Below, one piece after another: positions 31,423 to 39,941 of a DNA stretch of 64,000 nt (its first letter is position 1; every line of letters starts with the position of its first letter). Made by a program: the position numbers and the translations under genes. The notes beneath the pieces are model-generated. The model saw nothing but the letters and a program-made list of their open reading frames with translations. It did no database searches and was not told the DNA's origin. Origin of the DNA: Parvimonas micra (GTDB taxonomy: Bacteria; Bacillota; Clostridia; Tissierellales; Peptoniphilaceae); NCBI RefSeq assembly GCF_900637905.1, contig NZ_LR134472.1, positions 1,240,001 to 1,304,000 of the forward strand. The letters are read 5' to 3'.

Positions 31423-32455
31423 TAAAAATTTTTTGAAACAGTTTAGTTTGTATAAAGAAATAGCTATTTGTTATAATTTAGATTTATTAAATAATATCAT
31501 TAGAGGGCTTAAAGAAGATATAAAAGCTATAAAAAATGTTGAAATTTTGTATGCTGTTAAGTCTAATAGTGATAAAGAAATATTAAAAACTATATATGAA
31601 AATAATATAGGATTTGATATTGCTAGTGAAGAGGAATTTAATTTATTAAAATTTAATACTAGCAGTATTTCTATTACAGGACCTGATTTTAATAATTTAT
31701 TTATAAAAAAATGTTTAGATTCAAATATATCATTTGATTTTAATTCAAAAATTCAACTTGTAAATTTTTTTAGAGAGTATGCTCATTGTTTTAACAAAAT
31801 AGGTGTAAGATTAAATGTCAATGGTTCAAGATTTGGATTTGTTGAAGATGATTTTAGCTTTTTAGAAAAATTTGTTATAAATAGAATTCATGTTCATTAT
31901 GGAAATAAGGATATTCAAAATACAAAAGAAGTATTGAAATATTTAACTTATTGTATATTTAATTATAAAGTGTTTAGCAATATTGATAGTATAAATCTAG
32001 GAGGTGGGATAGAGAATATCTATATAAATCAAAGTAAATATGAGTTTTTTGATATTTTGGAAAATTTTAGGGTTAATATATCTAAAAAATTAAATAGAGA
32101 TATACGATTAATTTTGGAACCGGGAGATTTAATTTCTGGATTTATAGGTTTTGTTAATCCAAGAATTATTGAGTATAATAAAGATTTTATTATTATAAAT
32201 ATTTCTAGACTTAATTTTTCTCCTTGGAAAGATATAAGGTTAGTTTATCCAGAACGAAAGATAGGGAGAACTTTTAATATTTTTGGAAATTCTTGCTTTG
32301 AGGGAGACTATTTTTGCGATTCTAAAATATTTGATTATGATAAGAATTTGGTTTTATTTCCTGTTAGTTCTTATAATTTTAATGTAGAAAGAACTATTCA
32401 TAACAGAAAATCTCCTAATATAATTTATTATAGATGTGGTAAATTTTATGAATGA
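31412..32455 (+). CDS. Fold-type-III PLP-dependent amino acid decarboxylase (LysA/ornithine decarboxylase-like)
   Basis: A 347-residue enzyme with all main family sites. The Schiff-base lysine lies in LYAVKSNSD (K50). IHVHYGNK (H160) stacks on the cofactor, NLGGGIE (G197-G199) and LEPGD (236-240) bind phosphate, and the C-terminal catalytic Cys lies in FGNSCFEGDYF (C295). It is shorter than usual diaminopimelate decarboxylases. I use the ATG at 31412 with TTGGAG upstream, overlapping the previous gene by 11 bases. In microcin C the MccE N-terminal domain is a decarboxylase of this type that helps install aminopropyl. Here the substrate is unknown: a free amino acid, SAM-derived adduct or peptide C-terminus. 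Confidence 0.87.
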   Translation: MLIDKNFLKQFSLYKEIAICYNLDLLNNIIRGLKEDIKAIKNVEILYAVKSNSDKEILKTIYENNIGFDIASEEEFNLLKFNTSSISITGPDFNNLFIKKCLDSNISFDFNSKIQLVNFFREYAHCFNKIGVRLNVNGSRFGFVEDDFSFLEKFVINRIHVHYGNKDIQNTKEVLKYLTYCIFNYKVFSNIDSINLGGGIENIYINQSKYEFFDILENFRVNISKKLNRDIRLILEPGDLISGFIGFVNPRIIEYNKDFIIINISRLNFSPWKDIRLVYPERKIGRTFNIFGNSCFEGDYFCDSKIFDYDKNLVLFPVSSYNFNVERTIHNRKSPNIIYYRCGKFYE

Positions 32456-33737
32456 TTTTATTAACGTGGTGATAGATAGTGCTAAAAATGAACTTTGTGA
32501 TTTAAAAGAATTTATATTGTACTTTAATATAAGAAATAAAAAAATTGATAGAATAATTTTAGAAATAGAGAACCAACTTAAAAATTTTAATATCGATAAA
32601 ATAGATATAAAATTATTCCAATTATATTTTAATGTGCGTCTTGATATATTGAAAAATAATGTGCATTTAAAATTTAAATCTCCTATATTTACAGAAAATA
32701 TAATAAAAACTAATATTACTCCATTTGACTATGAGCGGGCGATGAATCCGGATTCTTTAGATATTAAGTTAAAAAAAATATTTTTCAGAAGTGGTATGAG
32801 CGCAATTAATGGGGTTTTAATGTTGTTATCTAGTTTTAAGTTTCTAAAAAATTCTAGTCTTTTATTTTCTAGTACATATTTTGAAACAAAAAATTTAGTA
32901 AATAATTTTTATAATAATTACTTTCTTATAAAAAATAAAGAGCAAGATCTTATATGGTATGACCTTATAAAAAGTTATGATATAATTTTTTTTGATATAA
33001 TTGATTATTCTAATTTGCAAAAAACTATAGATATAAAAAAATTAATAAATAGTTTAAATGGTTCAAATAAAAGTATTATTTTTCTAGTTGTTGATATTAC
33101 TATAGAATGTTTAGATTTTGATTTTAATTATGTTGTTAATAACATAAATGACAAGAAAATTATTATTTTTTGTGTTAATTCACTAATAAAATTAAATCAA
33201 TTTGGATTTGAATTTTTTAATCTTGGAAGTGTGGAGATTTATTCAAATATAGATTATGAATATATTGAAATAATATATGAAAAATTAAAATCGTTTAGGA
33301 CTTTTTCTGGAACTTCATTAACCCATTTAGAGGAATTAATTTTTAATAATGAAATATTTTCTGTTAAAAATATATTAAATTATAAAAAAAATATTTATTC
33401 TAATACAGATTATTTATTTAGTAGCATAGTCAAAAACAGCTGTTTAGATATAAAATTTAGTGAAGGGATTTCTCCATATATTTTACTAAAAATTAATTTT
33501 AGAAGTGATTTAAAATTCTATAGAGATTTTATTTTTAGTTTAAAAAAATTTTTGCTATCTAATAAAACCTTTATTTCAAATGGAACGAGTTTCGGTTTTA
33601 GACATATACGAGCAGAGATAGTAAAAACAAATTGTGATAATTTTTTAAGAATTTCACCAGGAGTATATAGAGGGTTAAATTTTTTTCTTACAATTGAATT
33701 TATTAAAAATTTTAAGGGAGGAGATAGTAATTTATGA
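32448..33737 (+). CDS. Divergent cystathionine synthase/lyase-like PLP enzyme
   Basis: A protein of about 429 residues. After an N-terminal helical extension of about 85 residues, landmarks of the Cys/Met metabolism PLP family appear in order: YERAMNPDSLD (residues 95-105, cf. YSRxxNPT), FFRSGMSAING (112-122), VVDITIE (214-220, the pyridine-binding Asp), VNSLIKLNQFGFEFFNLG (243-260, Schiff-base Lys at 248), and a C-terminal ISNGTSFGFR followed by FLRISPGVY. Sequence identity to housekeeping members looks low. The ATG at 32448 overlaps the decarboxylase stop by 8 bases. The reaction (beta/gamma elimination or replacement on a modified residue) is an inference. Confidence 0.72.
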   Translation: MNDFINVVIDSAKNELCDLKEFILYFNIRNKKIDRIILEIENQLKNFNIDKIDIKLFQLYFNVRLDILKNNVHLKFKSPIFTENIIKTNITPFDYERAMNPDSLDIKLKKIFFRSGMSAINGVLMLLSSFKFLKNSSLLFSSTYFETKNLVNNFYNNYFLIKNKEQDLIWYDLIKSYDIIFFDIIDYSNLQKTIDIKKLINSLNGSNKSIIFLVVDITIECLDFDFNYVVNNINDKKIIIFCVNSLIKLNQFGFEFFNLGSVEIYSNIDYEYIEIIYEKLKSFRTFSGTSLTHLEELIFNNEIFSVKNILNYKKNIYSNTDYLFSSIVKNSCLDIKFSEGISPYILLKINFRSDLKFYRDFIFSLKKFLLSNKTFISNGTSFGFRHIRAEIVKTNCDNFLRISPGVYRGLNFFLTIEFIKNFKGGDSNL

Positions 33738-34987
33738 ATTTATTATTAAAGAATAGAATATATAGATTCATCACGTATTCTGATATATTATCTGTAATAG
33801 GGGATTCACTTTTTTATTTGGCATTTTTGACTTATGCTTCAACTTTAGAAAATAGTGCGATTGCAATTAGTATAATTTCTATTTCAGAGAGCCTTCCTGA
33901 AATTTTTTCAATATTTACGGGAGTTTATGCGGATAAGGTTGAGGATAAGGCGAAAGCAGATATATATTCTAATTTTTTAAGAATGTTTATTTATTTTTTT
34001 GTAGGTTTTTCTTTTCTTATATTTAAAGATTTAAAACTTGTTATAATTGCATCTATTTTTAATTTAGTTTCTGATGTAATAGGAACTTTTTCGGATAATT
34101 TAAGATTTCCAATTATATATGCGATTTTGGATAAAAAAGATTTTGATAAAAGCGTTGGAATAAGTTTGTTTTGCTATTATTTTTTTGGATTTTTAGCTAA
34201 ATTTATTGGAGCTACAGTTATAGTTTTATTAAATTATAATTATTTTGTACTTAGTAATATTAATGCTTTCACTTTCCTTGTGGCAGGATTAATTATGGTT
34301 AAAATTTATAGAAAATTAAAAATTAAAATGGATAGATTGGAACAAACTAAAGAGGCAGATGAAGGTGAAAAAATATCTTTTTCATTAAAAGAGAATTCAA
34401 AACTTGTTAAAAAACTTTTTAAAAATGAAAATATAAAAAAGTCAATAATATTTTCCTGTTTGATTTCTGCAATAAATGCACCTGTTTTACCTATAGTATA
34501 TGTAGCAATATCAAATAAGGAATTTTTTATGTTTGGTTTTGAAACAGTAAAAATATTTTCTATTTTGAATGTAGTAGTTCTTTTTGGTGTTATTTTAGGA
34601 AATTTAATAATAACAAAAGATATTAATTGGAGTAAATATTTGCAAAAAATTATAATGTTTCAACTTTTTTGTATCATAATTTCATTTTTAAATATATTAT
34701 TTTTAAAAGACATTATAACTATATGCATATTGTTACTTTTTGTAAGTCTTAATAACGGACTTATTTTTCCAATTCTTTCAGGGGTACTTATGAATAATCA
34801 AGACTATGGGAAACTTGCAAGTACAGTTGGGTTTTTAAATACAGTAGAGACTATTTTACCAGCTTGTTATTTACAATTAATTTTATTCATATTAAATATA
34901 AACTTTACTTTATCAATTGTTATTTCAGCAATTGTTGCAATATTTACTTTTATATATTCACTAAAATGGAAGATTAAGGAAGAATAA
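33734..34987 (+). CDS. MFS efflux transporter
   Basis: A 417-residue membrane protein with about twelve transmembrane segments and the MFS loop 2-3 motif GVYADKVEDKAKADIYSN (about residues 78-95, cf. G-x-x-x-D-R-x-x-R/K). It resembles the antibiotic/macrolide efflux subgroup. It shares the ATGA overlap with the previous gene and has GGGAGGAGA upstream. In microcin C and pantocin clusters an MFS pump exports the product and gives self-protection, so that role is the most likely here. Confidence 0.85.
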   Translation: MNLLLKNRIYRFITYSDILSVIGDSLFYLAFLTYASTLENSAIAISIISISESLPEIFSIFTGVYADKVEDKAKADIYSNFLRMFIYFFVGFSFLIFKDLKLVIIASIFNLVSDVIGTFSDNLRFPIIYAILDKKDFDKSVGISLFCYYFFGFLAKFIGATVIVLLNYNYFVLSNINAFTFLVAGLIMVKIYRKLKIKMDRLEQTKEADEGEKISFSLKENSKLVKKLFKNENIKKSIIFSCLISAINAPVLPIVYVAISNKEFFMFGFETVKIFSILNVVVLFGVILGNLIITKDINWSKYLQKIIMFQLFCIIISFLNILFLKDIITICILLLFVSLNNGLIFPILSGVLMNNQDYGKLASTVGFLNTVETILPACYLQLILFILNINFTLSIVISAIVAIFTFIYSLKWKIKEE

Positions 34988-34988
34988 A

Positions 34989-35924
34989 ATGGAAATTATA
35001 AAATTAAAAAATTATATTGGTATTTTAAAAAGAAATAATGAGTTACACATAGGATATAGAAAAATATTTAAAATAATTTTTGATGAAGAAATTTTTAAAT
35101 TTTTATTAAATTTAAAATACAAAGGTTTTGAAAAAGAAATATTTCAAAGTTTTTTAAAAAATAGTAAGATTAAAGAAGTTATAAAAAAATTAGCTTTATT
35201 GTCTATGTTAACGATAGATAACAGTTTTATTTATAAAGATACAATTTTAGAAAATACTTATTTTTATTTTGAACAATTTAAAGATAATCCTATAAATTAT
35301 ATTAGTAAAATTAAAAATGTAAATATTTTAATTTTAGGATTAGGTGCTATAGGTGCGAATGTTTTAAACAGCTTGGTTAGATCTGGGTTTAGAAATTTTG
35401 TATTAGTGGATTTTGATGTTGTAACCATAAGTAACTTAAATAGACAAAATTTGTATGATTCAGATGATATAGGGTATAAAAAGACTATTATTTGTACAAA
35501 AAAAATAAAAAAATTTTTTAAAGATATAAATATAAAATATTATGATATAAAAATAAATTCTAAAAGAGATATTTCACATATACTAAAGCAAGAAAGAATA
35601 GATTTGTTTTTACAAGCTTCGGATACTCCTTATTTTATAAACAAAATATGTTTTGAAAGTTCAAAGGTATTTAACGTACCGATATTTTTGTGTGGAGTTG
35701 GAATTGATCTAGGAATATTTTCTTTAGTTAGTGATTTTGATAAAACTTCTCTAGATAAAAATTTTTATTTAAATAAAGATAAACCATTAAAAGCTTCAAT
35801 TGAAATGACTAGTAATATAATATCCTCATTTATTTCGTTGGAAATTTTAAAATTTTTTATGCTTGATAATAATAGATATAATTTTGTTAAAATTTTTGAT
35901 TTTAATACTATGAAGTTTTCTTAA
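34989..35924 (+). CDS. E1/ThiF/MccB-like adenylating enzyme with N-terminal recognition-like domain
   Basis: A 311-residue protein. The C-terminal two-thirds is a ThiF-type adenylation domain: ILILGLGAIGANVLNSLVRSG (split: GLGAIG at 117-122), LVDFDVV (acidic ATP ribose site, D141/D143), ISNLNRQNLY (N149, R152), a K165-type lysine in DIGYKKT, and LFLQASDTPYFINK. No CxxC zinc pairs are present, unlike MoeB/ThiF, which fits MccB and PaaA. The first about 108 residues are helix-and-strand rich and look like the peptide-binding RRE-type domain of MccB. It starts one base after the MFS stop. I infer that it adenylates or cyclises the small peptide. Confidence 0.82.
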   Translation: MEIIKLKNYIGILKRNNELHIGYRKIFKIIFDEEIFKFLLNLKYKGFEKEIFQSFLKNSKIKEVIKKLALLSMLTIDNSFIYKDTILENTYFYFEQFKDNPINYISKIKNVNILILGLGAIGANVLNSLVRSGFRNFVLVDFDVVTISNLNRQNLYDSDDIGYKKTIICTKKIKKFFKDINIKYYDIKINSKRDISHILKQERIDLFLQASDTPYFINKICFESSKVFNVPIFLCGVGIDLGIFSLVSDFDKTSLDKNFYLNKDKPLKASIEMTSNIISSFISLEILKFFMLDNNRYNFVKIFDFNTMKFS

Positions 35925-35930
35925 AAATGT

Positions 35931-36341
35931 TTAACAACTAAGGTTGAGGAGAAAAAACTCCTCAGCTTTTTGTGTTTCATCTTTATTGAGTACACAAATA
36001 TATTTTTCCTCAAGTTTTCTTAAAACTTTTGCATCTTTTTTTAATACAATTCTGAAAATCCCTTGTGTAAAGTTTTCATAAATTATTTTGTATTCTATTA
36101 CATTCTCATTTTCAGTGTTCTCAAACATAGTTAACACATCACCGAAACATTGAATAAATTCAAGTGAAGTATCATCGAATGATAAATCTTTTACCAGATA
36201 TAAAATATTAAAGAAGTTTACATCACTGGACATACTCTGAGTTTCCAATTGTTCGATATAAAGTCTTTCAACTCTATCATCATCCATTGCAATTTTTTTT
36301 GCTATTTCTTTAAGTTCATTAAATGTCATAATATTTTCCAA
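35931..36341 (-). pseudogene. Truncated second copy of the unknown 276-residue gene
   Basis: The first about 122 residues match the gene at 26521-27351 (FNELKEIAKKIAMDDDRVER, TQSMSSDVNFFNILYLVKDL and following). After CVLNKDE the sequence diverges, and the frame ends with AEEFFLLNLSC read through the terminator of the peptide cluster. More than half of the original gene is missing, so it is probably non-functional. Confidence 0.85.
35943..35971 (+). terminator. Rho-independent terminator of the peptide cluster
   Basis: TTGAGGAG pairs with CTCCTCAG around six A, followed by CTTTTTGTG. It overlaps the last codons of the truncated minus-strand gene copy, showing that the cluster end was joined into that gene. 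Confidence 0.82.
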
Positions 36342-36353
36342 AATAAAATCCTC

Positions 36354-37219
36354 CTAAATCTCTTGTACTCTAAATCCTCTACCTTTAACTTCATAGGCAT
36401 CAGAAATTATTAAAAATGAAGCTGGGTCAACTTCGTTTAATATTCTCTTAATAGTTACTACTTGTCTTGTACTAACAATACAGTATATAACATTTTGTCT
36501 TTTATGTGTAAAAGCTCCTTCTCCATGAAGAAGTGTAACACCTCTATTAAGATCGGATAAAATTCTGTCTGTAACTTCTCTTTGCTTTGATGTTATAATC
36601 ATAATTTGTTTAGTATCACCAAATCCCATTTGTATTTTATCTAACATTTTGTAAGCTACATACATTGCTACAATTGTTAAAAGACCTCTTTCTAAACTGA
36701 ATATATAAGATGCAACAGCTATTATCATTGCATTTATGGCTAGTAAAGAAGAGCCAATGTTTACATTTAGTTTTGTTTTAAAAATAGTGGCTAGAATATC
36801 AAGACCTCCTTGACATGCTCCATGTTTAAATAAGATTCCCATTCCAAGCCCATTTATAAAACCTCCAAAAATTGCATATAACATATTGTTTTCTAGTTTT
36901 AAATCGATTGGGATATGACGTATTGCAATCAATATAAAGGAATAAATAAAAGTTGATAAAAATGCATAAGTCATAAATTTTTTATTCAAAAAAAGGCACC
37001 GACAATCATCATAGGTAGATTCAAAATAAAAACTGAAATACCTGTTGGAAGACCTGTTAGGTATTCAATCATAAGTCCGATACCACCAAGTCCACCTGAA
37101 AGAAGTCCTGCAGGAACTAAACATTTAACTACTGCAAATGAACAGATTAAATCGCCCATTAGTATATAAAAAATAGTTCTAATGAAATATTTTTTATCTC
37201 CAAAAAAATCTCCTAACAT
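36354..37219 (-). pseudogene. Second YitT family copy, frameshifted at a poly-A/T tract
   Basis: Colinear with the intact copy at 27364-28230. A run of 7 A (+ strand, 36988-36994) replaces the 8 A (27998-28005) of the intact gene. This shifts frame after IVGAFF and splits the product into about 77 and 211 residues. The 5' part (36988-37219) is almost identical to copy 1, whereas the 3' part differs at many mostly silent positions. AGAGGTG lies 6 bases before the ATG at 37219. The tract could also revert by slippage. Confidence 0.85.
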
Positions 37220-37341
37220 AATATACACCTCTGCTAATTTATTTAATAAAATATAAGCAATATAATTATATCATAATTTTTATTTATATGATATAATTAT
37301 ATTGTCCATATCAGATTTTTCTTTTAAATAATTGGAGTATT

Positions 37342-38262
37342 ATGATTATAATTTTAGGAGATGTGTTTATGTATATGTTTTTATTAATTTTAGTAGTAAT
37401 TTATATGTTATTACAATTTTCATGTTTTAAAAAAGAAAAGAAGGCAAGAAAAATTTTTAGAAATGGAAGTTTTCCGCTTATCTTTGCGCATAGGGGTTCA
37501 AGTCATTTATTTCCGGAAAATACGGAATTAGCTTTTCTGAAGTCTTTTGAACTGGGCGTTGATGCTTTTGAAACAGATATAAGGCTTACAAAAGATGGTA
37601 GAATAGTAACTCAACATAATGAAGATATTGATGAAACAACTGATGGGACAGGAAAGGTTATAGATTATGCTTATGATGAATTAAAAGAATTTAATTTTGG
37701 ATATAAATTTAAAGATATTAATGGAGATTTTCCTTATGCTGAAAATAGGGTGAATGGATTATATCCAATGGAAGTTTCTGCACTTTTTGAAAAATTTAGG
37801 GATGATGTTGTATATAGTATAGATATTAAAGATGATGGAGAAGTAGGATTAAAGTCTGCAGAACTTTTATATAAATTTGTAAAAGAATACAATTTGGAAA
37901 AAAATGTAATTTTTTCAAGTTTTAATGAAGAAAATCTTAAACATTTAAGAAAAATTAGCAAAGGCGAAATTATTATCTCCGGATCTATGCAAAAGACTAC
38001 TGAAGTTGTATTGGCTTCATATTTTGGATATGACAGTTTTAAAAAATTTAATACTCATGCAATGATGCTTCCAAGATTTGAAAAACTTCCATTAGATACG
38101 AAGTATCTAATCTATAAATTTCATAAACATAATATTGCTGTTTGTTATTGGACAATAAATACAGAAAAAGATATGAGAAAACTTATAAATAAAAAAGTTG
38201 ACGGAATTATTACTGATAGAGTTGATTTGCTTTTAAAAATAAAAGAAGAAAAGTCTAATTAA
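37342..38262 (+). CDS. Glycerophosphodiester phosphodiesterase family protein, membrane anchored
   Basis: Predicted to hydrolyse glycerophosphodiesters to glycerol-3-phosphate and alcohol. An N-terminal transmembrane helix (about residues 8-28) precedes a GDPD TIM barrel. FAHRGSSHLFPENTELAF (about residues 50-67) holds the general base His and the Glu, DAFETDIRLTKDGRIVTQHNED (split by DIR) holds the metal ligands, and SIDIKDDG follows. The C-terminal KKVDGIITDRVDLL is typical. Two starts are possible: ATG 37342 after TTGGAG, or ATG 37369 after TAGGAG. Confidence 0.9.
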   Translation: MIIILGDVFMYMFLLILVVIYMLLQFSCFKKEKKARKIFRNGSFPLIFAHRGSSHLFPENTELAFLKSFELGVDAFETDIRLTKDGRIVTQHNEDIDETTDGTGKVIDYAYDELKEFNFGYKFKDINGDFPYAENRVNGLYPMEVSALFEKFRDDVVYSIDIKDDGEVGLKSAELLYKFVKEYNLEKNVIFSSFNEENLKHLRKISKGEIIISGSMQKTTEVVLASYFGYDSFKKFNTHAMMLPRFEKLPLDTKYLIYKFHKHNIAVCYWTINTEKDMRKLINKKVDGIITDRVDLLLKIKEEKSN

Positions 38263-38266
38263 AATA

Positions 38267-38295
38267 TTGACTTTTTCTTAATAATTTAGTATCCT
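38267..38295 (+). promoter_or_regulatory. Promoter of the cysS T-box leader
   Basis: TTGACT (38267-38272) and TATCCT (38290-38295) with a 17-base spacer, just upstream of the T-box RNA. Confidence 0.65.
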
Positions 38296-38304
38296 ATTAC
38301 AAAT

Positions 38305-38494
38305 GGATATATATGTTGAAAAGGAAAAGAAACAACGATTTTAAGAGAGATGTTGTCTGGTGAAAAACATCAATGTTGAAGGTGCGTCCTTGGAGTATTG
38401 TTTGCTACTTTATAGCAATTTAAGTGGATTTTTTCAATTAGAGTGGGACCGCGGAATTTTTTCGTCTCTTGTTTTTTCAAGAGGCGTTTTGTTT
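38305..38494 (+). promoter_or_regulatory. T-box riboswitch (Cys) with terminator, controls cysS
   Basis: The T-box sequence TGGGACCGCGG (38444-38454) is followed by the terminator CGTCTCTTG / CAAGAGGCG with T tail (38463-38490). Upstream, stem I ends with GAAGGTGCGTCC, giving specifier codon TGC (38383-38385) for cysteine, consistent with the cysS gene that follows. Uncharged tRNA-Cys would favour the antiterminator and raise cysS expression. Confidence 0.92.
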
Positions 38495-38554
38495 TATATT
38501 AAATAATCTAAGTAGTAAAATATTATAAAATTTTTAAAAATAGAGAGGTGTAAT

Positions 38555-39940
38555 ATGAAGATTTATAACACATTAACTAGAAAAAAAGAAGATTTTAAAC
38601 CTATTCAAGCTGGAAAGGCATTGATTTATGTTTGTGGTCCAACGGTTTATAATTATATTCATATTGGTAATTCAAGACCTATGATTGTTTACGATACTTT
38701 GAGAAGATATCTTTTATATATAGGTTATGATGTAAAATTTGTAAGTAATTTTACAGATATTGACGATAAGATTATAAATAGAGCAAAAGAAGAAAATGTA
38801 CCTTTTACAGATATTACAAAAAAATATATTGATGCATATCTTGAAGATAGTTATGGTTTAAATCTTTTTGAAAGTCATACAATTCATCCAAAAGCTACAG
38901 AATGTATCAATGAGATGATAGAATTTGTAAAAGTTTTAGAAGAAAAAGGCATTGCATATAATGTCGATGGCAATGTATATTTTGATATTACAAAAGCTAA
39001 GGATTATGGAAAATTATCTAAAAAAAATATTGATGATTTAAGAGCAGGAGCAAGGATTGATATTTCTGATGAAAAGAAAAATCCTCTTGATTTTGCACTT
39101 TGGAAAAAAAGAAAAGATGAAACAGAGCCAGCTTGGGAAAGCCCTTGGGGAATGGGTAGACCCGGATGGCATCTTGAATGTTCTGTAATGGCAAAGAAAT
39201 ATTTAGGAGATACAATAGACATTCATGCGGGTGGAGAAGATTTACAATTTCCTCATCACGAAAATGAGATTGCTCAGTCTGAATGTTGTAATGGGAAAGT
39301 TTTTGCTAATTACTGGATGCATAATGGAATGATTAATATAGATAATGTAAAGATGAGTAAATCAAAAGGAAATTTCTTTACAATAAAAGATATTCAAAAA
39401 GAATATGACTTGGAAGTAATCCGACTTTGGATTTTATCAACACATTATCGAAATCCTTTGAATTTCAGTAGAGAAGTTATGGAACAAACAAAAAATGGGC
39501 TTGACAGAATGTATAATGGTAAAGAACATTTAGAAAGACTTTTAGAAATTTGTGAAGAAAAAGAAGATGGAGATATTTCTAAATTAGTTGAATTGAAAAA
39601 AGAATTTTTAGATTGTATGGATGATGATTTAAATACAGCAGATGCTATTTCTAAAGTTTATGAGCTTATTCGTTATACAAATACATTTGGTGAAAACACT
39701 GATTTGAAAGTTGTAAAAGGAGCTGTTAAGTTGCTTTCTGACTTTGCATCTGTTTTAGGACTTCTTTATAAAGAGGAAGATGATAATTTAGATGAAAAAG
39801 TTGAAAAACTTATTAAAGAAAGAGAAGAAGCTAGAAAGAATAAAGATTTTAAAAGAGCTGATGAAATTCGTGATGCTTTAAAAGAAATGAATATAGAATT
39901 AAAAGACACAAGAAATGGTGTTATTTGGAAAAGGGTGTAA
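38555..39940 (+). CDS. cysS: Cysteinyl-tRNA synthetase
   Basis: Charges tRNA-Cys. The class I signatures are intact: YIHIGNSRP (HIGH-type motif, about residues 34-42) and VKMSKSKGNFF (KMSKS, about residues 267-277). Zinc-binding residues include C27 (VCGPTVYN) and the CSVMAKKYLG and GGEDLQFPHHENE regions. The 461-residue length is normal. It is regulated by the upstream cysteine T-box, and followed one base after its stop by rlmB. AGAGAGGTG precedes the ATG. Confidence 0.97.
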   Translation: MKIYNTLTRKKEDFKPIQAGKALIYVCGPTVYNYIHIGNSRPMIVYDTLRRYLLYIGYDVKFVSNFTDIDDKIINRAKEENVPFTDITKKYIDAYLEDSYGLNLFESHTIHPKATECINEMIEFVKVLEEKGIAYNVDGNVYFDITKAKDYGKLSKKNIDDLRAGARIDISDEKKNPLDFALWKKRKDETEPAWESPWGMGRPGWHLECSVMAKKYLGDTIDIHAGGEDLQFPHHENEIAQSECCNGKVFANYWMHNGMINIDNVKMSKSKGNFFTIKDIQKEYDLEVIRLWILSTHYRNPLNFSREVMEQTKNGLDRMYNGKEHLERLLEICEEKEDGDISKLVELKKEFLDCMDDDLNTADAISKVYELIRYTNTFGENTDLKVVKGAVKLLSDFASVLGLLYKEEDDNLDEKVEKLIKEREEARKNKDFKRADEIRDALKEMNIELKDTRNGVIWKRV

Positions 39941-39941
39941 T

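Noticed and set aside
30226-35924. Siderophore (staphyloferrin-like) cluster
   Set aside because: Decarboxylase plus MFS pump also fits siderophores, but there is no NIS synthetase, NRPS or iron ABC importer. An E1-like enzyme with a short peptide gene points elsewhere.
34989-35924. Housekeeping ThiF/MoeB/HesA
   Set aside because: No thiS/moaD-like carrier with Gly-Gly end is nearby and the zinc CxxC pairs are missing.
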